This document shows positions 1-7,008 of a stretch of DNA of 28,149 nt, piece after piece. Origin of the DNA: CAYPNP01 sp964412195. Its GTDB lineage: Bacteria > Acidobacteriota > JAAYUB01. Made by a program: the position numbers and the translations under genes. The stretch's first letter is position 1; every line of letters starts with the position of its first letter. The stretch is from assembly GCA_964412195.1 (NCBI GenBank), contig CAYPNP010000041.1, positions 1 through 28,149 on the forward strand, written 5' to 3'. Below the pieces are notes generated by a model, which ran no database searches, was not told the origin of the DNA, and worked only from the letters and a program-made list of their open reading frames with translations.

Positions 1-55
1 GGGACGCGCAAGCGGTGGCGGGCGGCTTGCGGGCCGCCGTCTCCCGGCCCGGCCC
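1..55. repeat. 55-bp direct repeat, copy 1
   Basis: Bases 1-55 are identical to bases 1231-1285 and diverge immediately afterwards. The unit is very G+C-rich and contains a short inverted repeat (GCAAGC...GCTTGC). Because copy 1 starts at the window edge, the repeat may extend further left. A 16-base part of it (CCGTCTCCCGGCCCGG) occurs a third time at 518-533. Its role is unknown; a dispersed intergenic repeat of the host chromosome is the simplest reading. Confidence 0.85.
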
Positions 56-448
56 GACCGGACCCGGCAAGGACGGCCATCGGCGGCGCGACTGCCAAGC
101 GGAAGGCGTCCGCCGGCATTGGCGGGAGCGATGCGGCCGGCCTCCGGAGGCCGGGCGAACACTGGCGGAGCTGGAGGCCGGATCGCTGCGGGCAAGCGAA
201 TGACGGGCGAAGAGCGCCAGCGGCGCCCGGCGTGAGCTTGCGGCGGAACGGTCCGAAGGCGGAGATCTTCTCAGCGTTTGGCTGGGCGAGTGTTCGATTC
301 GCCGCCTCGCTGTTTCGCCCCGTTGCCCCTTCTCCGTGTCCGCTGCCCGCTCGGCTGAACCAATAAAAAAGGAACGGGGAGCCCGAGGGGATCGCATTCC
401 CTCGGCGGGGTCCAGGGGCGACGCCCCGGCCGCCGGAGGCCCGCCGGT
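56..448. other. G+C-rich stretch without a convincing gene
   Basis: Short open frames exist on both strands, but none has a ribosome binding site or recognisable protein pattern. In G+C-rich DNA such frames arise by chance. A small inverted repeat (CGAGGG / CCCTCG, about 384-404) and an A-run near 366 are visible, without a clear function. Confidence 0.6.
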
Positions 449-476
449 AAAAGAAAATCCCCGCCTGAAGCGGGGG
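449..476 (-). terminator. Rho-independent terminator of the small cysteine-protein operon
   Basis: Read on the minus strand, a perfect CCCCGC / GCGGGG stem with a 5-base loop (459-475) is followed by ATTTTCTTTT. It lies 58 bases downstream of the 25-codon frame that follows the cysteine-motif gene. Position, stem and U-rich tail all fit an intrinsic terminator. Confidence 0.75.
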
Positions 477-533
477 GTTGGGGGATGGATGCCCGGGTGG
501 ATCAGAGCCAGCGATTTCCGTCTCCCGGCCCGG

Positions 534-611
534 TCACGATCCGAAAATCTTCCGGCTCAGGGTGTCGCCGTCGCTCGCCCGGAACGCCTGCCGATACAGT
601 CTTTGTTCCAT
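534..611 (-). CDS. 25-aa micro-ORF translationally coupled to upstream gene
   Basis: The ATG (611-609) overlaps the TAA stop of the upstream gene in a TAATG arrangement. It is preceded by AAGGAG seven bases away, inside the 3' end of that gene. The frame encodes MEQRLYRQAFRASDGDTLSR and five further residues (KIFGS), then TGA. A good intrinsic terminator follows it. The Shine-Dalgarno sequence and stop/start overlap are what one expects of a coupled small protein. The peptide is basic, has no membrane segment and matches no family I know. It could instead be chance. Confidence 0.45.
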   Translation of the reverse strand: MEQRLYRQAFRASDGDTLSRKIFGS

Positions 612-988
612 TATGCTTCTCCTTGCGGCAGATCCCTGCGGTCGCTGGGCGGGAAGTCGTTGTGCTGCTTCATCCACGCCAGTTCCTCCGGACTGAGGCT
701 GTTGGCGGCGGTGGAACACCAGTCCAGCACCTCGCAACCGGGGCACCAGCCGGAGCAGAAGTCCAGATGCCGCGTCCACTGCAACCCCTCCGCCTTCATC
801 GCCTGGCAGATGGGGCAGTCATCGAAGTAGGGGTCCTGGTCTCCACTCGTGCGGAGTTCCTCCAGATCCTGCTCGATGAGCCGGAACTGGACTTCCACCG
901 GCACCCCTTCCGGCATGTCCACCACGGTGCGGTGGTCGCGCCAGAGTTCCTCCTTCATCTCCTCGATACGCTTCTGGATCTCATTCAT
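611..988 (-). CDS. Small protein with CxxC cysteine pairs, function unknown
   Basis: A 125-residue protein. The open frame runs upstream to 1153, but the ATG at 988 is chosen because it has AAAGGAG seven bases upstream. The N-terminal third is charged and probably helical (repeated E, K and R). The central part carries CPIC (about residues 70-73) and a later CSGWCPGC run followed by another cysteine, together able to form a zinc or metal site. I do not recognise the family. It forms a probable two-gene unit with the 25-codon frame behind it, closed by the terminator at 449-476. The gene lies between two copies of a 55-bp repeat and is G+C-rich like the chromosome rather than like the adjacent island. 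Confidence 0.7.
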   Translation of the reverse strand: MNEIQKRIEEMKEELWRDHRTVVDMPEGVPVEVQFRLIEQDLEELRTSGDQDPYFDDCPICQAMKAEGLQWTRHLDFCSGWCPGCEVLDWCSTAANSLSPEELAWMKQHNDFPPSDRRDLPQGEA

Positions 989-1021
989 GTCGTCTCTCCT
1001 TTGTTGATGTAACCGAGCAAT

Positions 1022-1074
1022 TTTTCCCTCGCCCGGCCCTTTCACCTCCAGTTGAAGGGCCGAGCGAGGGAAAA
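1022..1074. repeat. Long inverted repeat upstream of the cysteine-motif gene
   Basis: Arms at 1022-1041 and 1055-1074 (20 bases each) pair with a single mismatch around a 13-base loop. On the minus strand the loop shows GGAGGTGA, identical to a strong Shine-Dalgarno sequence. The T-run is on the 5' side and pairs with the A-run, so this is not a classical terminator. It sits 34 bases upstream of the chosen start of the minus-strand gene and could act in its leader RNA. Confidence 0.7.
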
Positions 1075-1230
1075 TGACCCCCGAATGCCGGGCCGGAAGA
1101 CGAAGCGGCCCGGTAGCAAGCCGGCGGGAGCGGACGTGACACCGCCGCGTCACGCAGCGGTGAGGCGGAGGGATAATTGGAGGGGACCCCGATCGGGGGC
1201 GGCGGCCGTTTATGCTCGGCCGAGCGCGGA

Positions 1231-1285
1231 GGGACGCGCAAGCGGTGGCGGGCGGCTTGCGGGCCGCCGTCTCCCGGCCCGGCCC
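1231..1285. repeat. 55-bp direct repeat, copy 2
   Basis: Exact copy of bases 1-55. It lies about 60 bases before the sharp drop in G+C content near 1345 that marks the left limit of the defence cargo. Its sequence has no similarity to the tRNA-Arg end next to the integrase, so it is not the expected attachment site. Confidence 0.85.
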
Positions 1286-1500
1286 ACCCGGCCGCAGGAC
1301 AGGCGACCGCGGACGGAGCCGGCAGGCCGGACCACCCAGAGCATGTGAATGACGATCAAGAATTGAGTGCGGCGTTTAGCAAAGGTATTACTGGAATACC
1401 CCAAAAAAGAGCGTCTCACTTTACATTGGGAGGGCTAATCAGTTAATTTCAGTCCGAGAAATCGGGGGGAAAGGATTAAATTGAGATCTTGTACTTCTAG
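1286..1500. other. Composition boundary and AT-rich leader, no gene seen
   Basis: From 1286 to about 1340 the DNA is G+C-rich like the left flank. From about 1345 it becomes AT-rich and stays so through 7620. No coding frame with a usable start is seen. This is the best place for the left edge of the island, but no repeat of the right edge was found here. Confidence 0.5.
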
Positions 1501-1514
1501 GTCAATTTACACTG

Positions 1515-1520
1515 TATAAT
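1515..1520 (+). promoter_or_regulatory. Candidate -10 element for the CHAT protease gene
   Basis: A perfect TATAAT stands 34 bases before the start codon. No good -35 hexamer lies 16-18 bases upstream; the nearest is TTGTAC with a 20-base spacer. If used, the 5' leader would be about 27 bases. The gene would then be transcribed independently of the opposing operon. Confidence 0.4.
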
Positions 1521-1553
1521 AATCCTCATTACTCCCAACTTGAGGCTCTAGAG

Positions 1554-2777
1554 ATGATGCTAAAGTCATTAATAGTTGAACAGCTTGAGAAGGACGGCAC
1601 TATCCGTTCCTTACGAATGCAACCATCTACGGATCGCGAAATAGTAGTGGCTTTCGCTGATGAGTATGACGAAACTCGAGATGGCCCATTCCACTTCTTG
1701 TGCGAACAAGATGAACGACATTTCCGTGATGGTTTTGCCCATTGTCGTGCGCGGCGTCTCCAAAGTAAGAATTTTATAATTGAGGGAGATGTCTATCACT
1801 TTAAGACTTGCTGGCATGGTATCCCAACAGAAAAATATTGGCTGTCGTATTATGCTCTATCTCTTCCGGAGTATGCGATTCCAAAATCAGTTTCGATTGT
1901 TGATCCACATAGTCCCGGACGAGAGTACAGAAGACAAGTCATCCGTGATGACGCAAGAAATCGTTTCGTCATCTACCTTGAATGCAGTTCATCTTTGGGG
2001 AGATTTGACTTTGATCTATCTTGTGATTTTGTAATCGAGCATAGGATTTTCAGTGGATCAGAGTACCACGATTCAAAAAGTGCCGGTGGGGCTATAAGTA
2101 ACGATGAATGGGAACGTTGGGTAAGAGAAGCAGAGAAAGACAAAATCAAAGCTTTCTTCGATGCTAGAACCAGCACCCATGAGGAGATACCGCCTAAAAA
2201 GATAGACACAATTGAATCATCTGTACGAATTCTATTTCTAGCAGCAAATCCAGAAGCCACATCACGCCTTGATCTCGAGGAAGAGATTAGAAGTATAGAA
2301 AGCGAACTGCGGAGAGTCCAATTCCGAGAAAGTATTGTCTTAAAGATAGGAACTGCAGTACGTCCAGATGATCTTGTCCGCCTGATGCGGGAAGAAAATC
2401 CGACCATCGTACATTTCAGTGGACACGGATCATTGCAAGGGATAATCCTAAGGACAGAATCAGGATTTCTTGCGGCTTCTGGTGAAACACTTAAGAGATT
2501 GTTTAAGGAACGCAACGTGAAGCTAGTCGTATTGAATTCTTGCTTCTCTGAAGAACAGGCGAAATTGCTTCAAGATGTTGTGCCAGCAGTAATTGGGACA
2601 ACAGCTGCGGTAGAAGATGAAGCAGCGCTTCGATTTTCTGTTGCGTTTTATAGAACGTTAGGTGACGGACATAGAATAAGGGACGCGTTCAAGGATGGTG
2701 GAGATGCAGTCGCGATGTACAATTTGAAGGATGTCTTTTGTTCTTTTGGAGATCTTGAGGTATGCTTATGTAGATAA
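1554..2777 (+). CDS. CHAT-domain (caspase-like) protease with unrecognised N-terminal domain
   Basis: A 407-residue protein. Residues about 220-407 read as a CHAT cysteine protease: a strand-like RILFLAANP start, the histidine motif HFSGHG (H287-G292, catalytic His probably H291), and the cysteine motif LNSCFSE with C330, followed by the usual VIGTT segment. Both dyad residues are present, so the enzyme should be active. Residues 1-215 look rich in beta-strands and aromatics and match nothing I know; in related proteins this part senses the trigger or binds a partner. A second ATG lies directly after the first (1557). TTGAGG eight bases upstream is a weak ribosome binding site. No gasdermin or other obvious substrate gene is adjacent. 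The gene faces the defence operon tail to tail, 93 bases apart, and shares its AT-rich composition. An abortive-infection role is inferred from CHAT families known in defence islands. Confidence 0.8.
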   Translation: MMLKSLIVEQLEKDGTIRSLRMQPSTDREIVVAFADEYDETRDGPFHFLCEQDERHFRDGFAHCRARRLQSKNFIIEGDVYHFKTCWHGIPTEKYWLSYYALSLPEYAIPKSVSIVDPHSPGREYRRQVIRDDARNRFVIYLECSSSLGRFDFDLSCDFVIEHRIFSGSEYHDSKSAGGAISNDEWERWVREAEKDKIKAFFDARTSTHEEIPPKKIDTIESSVRILFLAANPEATSRLDLEEEIRSIESELRRVQFRESIVLKIGTAVRPDDLVRLMREENPTIVHFSGHGSLQGIILRTESGFLAASGETLKRLFKERNVKLVVLNSCFSEEQAKLLQDVVPAVIGTTAAVEDEAALRFSVAFYRTLGDGHRIRDAFKDGGDAVAMYNLKDVFCSFGDLEVCLCR

Positions 2778-2870
2778 TCTAAGGAACAAAGAAGATATCA
2801 ATCAACCGCATAGAGTTTTCCATAGCACCGCAAAATTTTATCCCTGACATGTTAGAAATAATTGCAAGTA

Positions 2871-4937
2871 TCATCTGGATATCGTTAAATCCTCCAATGT
2901 CCATCCAAGTTTACTGAGTTTGTCCTTGGCATCAGTATTTTGGTTGAATTGTAGAAATGCTTCCTTCCTCATTGCAAGACACAGTAGATGACTTGGTCGA
3001 GTCATTGCCGTGTAAATGAGACGCATCCTTTCGCGCCTTTCTTTTCCTTCGTCGTCGGTTAAACCAATTTTATAACCACATATCCAGGGCAAGAGATCCT
3101 CCAGATCGTGCCTTTTGAAAAATGTCTCAACCACTAAAGTTGCTGTATGTGTCTGTCCTTTAGCACTATGTATCGTACCCACATCGATGTTGACCTGGCG
3201 CCTATTCATTTGGAAATGAAAAAGATTCTGTGAGGCTGTCTGTCCAGAACTCCCGTCTCCTTTACCCATATTTGATTCCTTGAACCATTGGCAGAAAGAC
3301 TCGGCGTCATCATTCCATTCAGTTCCAATCACTGGTTCCAAGATGAGCCGCAATTTAGTTACAATCTTTGGCCAATTTTTTTCACCCACAAATTTTTTCT
3401 CGATGCACAGATTCCAAAGGAGATCGCGAAGTGAAACGACAGAAGCCTGATTTTTTTGGAGGGCTTCCCATAGCTGTCGTTGTGTGATTTTTCCACTTGA
3501 AATTCCATTCAAGTGGATGAGCTCAACCAATTCGCACACCCCCTTCAATGCAGTGCTTATCGGATCAGCAAACTCGGATCTTTCTTTTCTCTGCTCCTGC
3601 GCGATTGAAAAATAACCGATCAAGTGTTCTGGTCTCGGTTCAAGTCTTGTAAAGCGTGGCTCATAGAATTCAAAATAATCGCCAAGATGGCTTGGGAAAT
3701 GAGATGCAGAATCAGAGGGCTTCCCAATTCTCCCGATTATTCGTGCAACGAAATCATCACGTTGTAGTATCTCGTCTGGGAAACTAAATAGTAGAAGTCG
3801 ACCAAAAGCAGGAAGAACATACTTAATTGAAGCCTGATCGAATATATAGATGGTATGCCTCAATGAGGATGAGGAATTGGTGTGCACGAGCTTTTTTCGC
3901 GGACCCTCTCCTAATAAACATGGATTAACTGGATCAACTGCTAGAGAGCTAGCCATAGATGCAATTCCTTGTCCAAATCGCTTGCTGTTAGGTATTGTTT
4001 GGAAATGAGCTGATGGGAATCGATCTGTTGTCGCCGCAAGTTGCCCACTATCGTAGATTGCTTGATTAGAATCCCCATAACGTTGACGGATTTCACATTC
4101 AGATACTGGGAAAACCTTGTTTAAGAGGCAAGCTTGGAGTTCTGAAGTATCTTGTGCTTCATCAATAAGGACAACTGGGAAACGCCAACGAATATACTTC
4201 AAAGAATCTGGGAAATATTCCAGAAGCCTTTCAGCCCATGCGAACATGTCATCGTATCTCCAAAATCCTGCATCCGTCGCTTTCTTCTTGATCTCCTCAA
4301 GCATGTGATGACTATCAGTTGACGGACTGCACGGAAGTACCGCACCGGCGGAACCAAGATTCAAATCTTTCCCTTCGAATCTCAGGTTGGTAATGGTTTT
4401 ATCTGGTGTGTACCGCTCTTTTCGAGCCAGGAAGTTCTTAACAATAATATAGCGCCGATTATTGTATAGGATCCGTCGACAGAATTCGCCTGAAATGACA
4501 TCATCAATGATGATTCGATCAGACTTACGCTGAGAACGTAAGATCGGCAGTGCCAAGAATTCATTCACGAACCCATGGATAGTGCCGACAAAGTGTGGGT
4601 AATGTAACAGTTTCTGTCCACAAGATATTCCACCAAGTTTCTTCTCAATCTCCCTACGGGCCACGTTCGTATGGGACAAAACACAAATGCCTCGATGAGG
4701 AAAAGTCCATTTCTTGGCGAGTATTCCCAGTTTGGCCACAAGTAACGTCGTTTTTCCGCTACCGGGACATGCCTGTACATCAGAGCTTGCATTCGAAAAC
4801 AAAACTTCACAACGAGGTTCATCGAACTGAAGATTGAGAATACTCTGCATTTCCTCAACATCGCCCTCTTCGATCGGAAGAATATCTGGAAATGTTGCTT
4901 TGTAACTGGATCGGATCAACAGTATTATTCCCCTCAC
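2871..4937 (-). CDS. UvrD/Rep-like superfamily 1 helicase (GajB-like)
   Basis: A 688-residue superfamily 1A DNA helicase. Visible motifs in order: motif I ACPGSGKTT (K62), motif Ia-like VLSHTNVA, motif II LIDEAQDT (D259, E260), motif III YGDSNQAIY, motif V TIHSAKGQTH, and motif VI YTAMTRPSHL near the C-terminus. It is distinctly larger than typical GajB (about 490 residues). The listed start is GTG at 4937, without a Shine-Dalgarno sequence. A TTG at 4919, ten bases after GAGGGG, is the better-supported start and would remove six residues. It follows the OLD nuclease gene by 13 bases and is the last gene of the operon. In Gabija-type systems the helicase is thought to respond to DNA ends or nucleotide depletion and to work with the TOPRIM nuclease. 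The pairing here is inferred from family and adjacency. Confidence 0.88.
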   Translation of the reverse strand: MRGIILLIRSSYKATFPDILPIEEGDVEEMQSILNLQFDEPRCEVLFSNASSDVQACPGSGKTTLLVAKLGILAKKWTFPHRGICVLSHTNVARREIEKKLGGISCGQKLLHYPHFVGTIHGFVNEFLALPILRSQRKSDRIIIDDVISGEFCRRILYNNRRYIIVKNFLARKERYTPDKTITNLRFEGKDLNLGSAGAVLPCSPSTDSHHMLEEIKKKATDAGFWRYDDMFAWAERLLEYFPDSLKYIRWRFPVVLIDEAQDTSELQACLLNKVFPVSECEIRQRYGDSNQAIYDSGQLAATTDRFPSAHFQTIPNSKRFGQGIASMASSLAVDPVNPCLLGEGPRKKLVHTNSSSSLRHTIYIFDQASIKYVLPAFGRLLLFSFPDEILQRDDFVARIIGRIGKPSDSASHFPSHLGDYFEFYEPRFTRLEPRPEHLIGYFSIAQEQRKERSEFADPISTALKGVCELVELIHLNGISSGKITQRQLWEALQKNQASVVSLRDLLWNLCIEKKFVGEKNWPKIVTKLRLILEPVIGTEWNDDAESFCQWFKESNMGKGDGSSGQTASQNLFHFQMNRRQVNIDVGTIHSAKGQTHTATLVVETFFKRHDLEDLLPWICGYKIGLTDDEGKERRERMRLIYTAMTRPSHLLCLAMRKEAFLQFNQNTDAKDKLSKLGWTLEDLTISR

Positions 4938-4950
4938 TTGACAGAACTTG

Positions 4951-6966
4951 CTATTTCTCTAGATCTTCAGACTCGGTAAGATAGTAGATACTATTTAGAA
5001 TGTACTTCGGAACCAAACCTTCAAATTTCTCTCGATTCCTCTCCTTGGGATTTTTATCGAATCGACTCTCTAACAGCGAAGCTAAGTGTTGAGCAACTGC
5101 TGGTTTTGAGGTTTTTTTGAGCAGCGGGCCATATACCTTGCACGACAGGTAGTCATACATATCAGGCCGTTCACCGCATTCCGCCTTCATCTCTTTCCAA
5201 CTCTCTTCCGCAGTGCGAATCACTTCTGAACGATCACGAGTTGAATGTGCGCCAACAAGTCGATCTTGTCGCGATTCTTCTTTGGCCAATGCGATCGCCT
5301 TATGGAGTAATTGAGGAAAGCCTGACCGAGCCAAGTCATATTCAAATGTCCAATGATCCGAAATAAAAGTTCTAACGTTTTCCCCATCATCGCGTAATTT
5401 ATTCTTTACCCACTTCTTGCGTACGTTCTCAGCAAGGAGATCTTTCTCGAATTTTGGATTATTCTTTGCTGATCCAATCGTCGATTTCAAGCCAAGTGCT
5501 TCTGTCGCACAATCCGGCATGATGTCCCGGTCTGCCAAACATGCAACACGTATTGGAATACTTGGAGCCATCGATCCATCTGGTAGATGCTTCCGTCTGA
5601 AAATTCTGGCATATCGTCGGAGACCTCTGCTTCCCACGTTGACTACGGAGATCCCATATTGAGTCAGATCACGTCCTAACAGCTTAGCGAGAGTTGGGAC
5701 AAGAAGAGCTTCAGCATCTCCTTCTACGATAAGTACTCCCCGGGCAAAAAACAAATTGGCCTTTGTGACGTCAAGGAATCGTTCCAGAAATCGATAATCT
5801 GTCTCAGAAAGCAATGTATGTTCAGCCCCTAAAGGGAACGTTTGTCCACGACAAACTAAAATCATGCTGGATAGTTTGGCCTTGGAGGCAAGATTTGGAC
5901 TATGCGTTGTGATGATGACCTGAACAGGTCGATCACTATCAGACTCCGATTGTTCCTGTAAAAACTTGATTAAGCGAAGCTGAAGCTGAGGGTGCAGATG
6001 CGCTTCTGGCTCTTCTATCAGCAGAAGTGGCAATGTGTCTCTTTCCTGACCAAGCAATAGAAGTTCGCAGGCCATGAAAAGTAGGTTGTTGTAACCAAGG
6101 CCATGCGGTAGATGTCCTTCAGCATCTGAATTGGTGGTCAACCGAAGTTCCAGCTTCTCAAGTACTGCTCTGAGCCTTTGTTCAGAACTGGTTGCATCTG
6201 CTACAGTAACCCTGCTTGTAAGTTGCTCATCACCAATATTCAAATTAGATAAATAATCTTTGTCAAGCCGTTCCCCTGCTTGGCGAACTCCAGGATTCTC
6301 CTGGATTAGGTGATCAGCCAACCGAGAGATATTGGCGATCGCCTTCGGGAAATCGGTACTCTTGCCCGCTTTGATGGCACTAACAAACTCCGCTGGATCA
6401 AATTCCTCGTTCTGGTGGGCGGCTACTTCTTGCACATGTTGAAGAATCTGAGATAAGCGGGAGTTCCTTCCTGCCGCCAACTCATGCTCGGCGTCTCGCA
6501 ATGGACGGAGGTAAGTCGCCTGCAGAAGAATTCGTACATTGGCATCCAATACAGGTCCAGTTCCTTCGAGACCGGAACGAATGTCGACAGTGATGCGTCG
6601 TCTCGTCGAATACCCTTCATTTCGGGTAGCTCTAAATGTGACACAAAGACAAGGTTTGCCGCATTCATAGGAAAGGTATTCCATTAAGGCTCCCCCAATT
6701 TCCTTGTCTATCTCTGCAAAGCGGCAAAAAATGGTGAACTCCTTAGCACGTGTAACACCATCGAGATGGAAGTCTTCTTCACGAACTCGTTGATATTCTT
6801 GGCTGGTTGTCCCTAGAGCTAAGCGGATCGCATCAATGATTGTTGTTTTCCCGGCATCGTTCTCGCCAACAAGTACGGTAAGCCCGGCATGGAACTTGAG
6901 TTTCAATCCTTTGTCTGCTGTGTCATAGATTCTGAACCCTTCAATTCTGATCTCTTCAAGATACAT
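4951..6966 (-). CDS. OLD-family ATPase/TOPRIM endonuclease (GajA-like)
   Basis: A 671-residue protein with an N-terminal SMC/ABC-like ATPase: Walker A GENDAGKTT (K40), signature-like LGYNNLL, Walker B LLLIEEPEAHLHP (E318, E319) and H-loop TTHSP. A C-terminal TOPRIM nuclease domain follows, with VEGDAE (E415) and ADRD (D479, D481). All expected metal-binding acidic residues are visible. The family includes OLD nucleases and GajA, the DNA-nicking subunit of Gabija; GajA is about 580 residues, so this one is long, with roughly 130 residues after the TOPRIM core. The start is well supported by GGGAGG eight bases upstream. It lies 42 bases after the methyltransferase gene and 13 before the helicase gene. 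Association with a UvrD helicase points to class 2 OLD. Confidence 0.9.
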   Translation of the reverse strand: MYLEEIRIEGFRIYDTADKGLKLKFHAGLTVLVGENDAGKTTIIDAIRLALGTTSQEYQRVREEDFHLDGVTRAKEFTIFCRFAEIDKEIGGALMEYLSYECGKPCLCVTFRATRNEGYSTRRRITVDIRSGLEGTGPVLDANVRILLQATYLRPLRDAEHELAAGRNSRLSQILQHVQEVAAHQNEEFDPAEFVSAIKAGKSTDFPKAIANISRLADHLIQENPGVRQAGERLDKDYLSNLNIGDEQLTSRVTVADATSSEQRLRAVLEKLELRLTTNSDAEGHLPHGLGYNNLLFMACELLLLGQERDTLPLLLIEEPEAHLHPQLQLRLIKFLQEQSESDSDRPVQVIITTHSPNLASKAKLSSMILVCRGQTFPLGAEHTLLSETDYRFLERFLDVTKANLFFARGVLIVEGDAEALLVPTLAKLLGRDLTQYGISVVNVGSRGLRRYARIFRRKHLPDGSMAPSIPIRVACLADRDIMPDCATEALGLKSTIGSAKNNPKFEKDLLAENVRKKWVKNKLRDDGENVRTFISDHWTFEYDLARSGFPQLLHKAIALAKEESRQDRLVGAHSTRDRSEVIRTAEESWKEMKAECGERPDMYDYLSCKVYGPLLKKTSKPAVAQHLASLLESRFDKNPKERNREKFEGLVPKYILNSIYYLTESEDLEK

Positions 6967-7008
6967 CCTGAGATCCTCCCATACTCATCTCAGCAGCACA
7001 TGTCGATG

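Noticed and set aside
989..1153. Longer start for the cysteine-motif gene (55 more codons)
   Set aside because: The ATG at 988 has a good ribosome binding site; the extension runs through the long inverted repeat and reads as arginine/proline-rich noise.
1318..1325. CCGGCAGG near the left boundary, also present in the tRNA-Arg end
   Set aside because: Only eight bases match in G+C-rich DNA; too short to call an attachment site.
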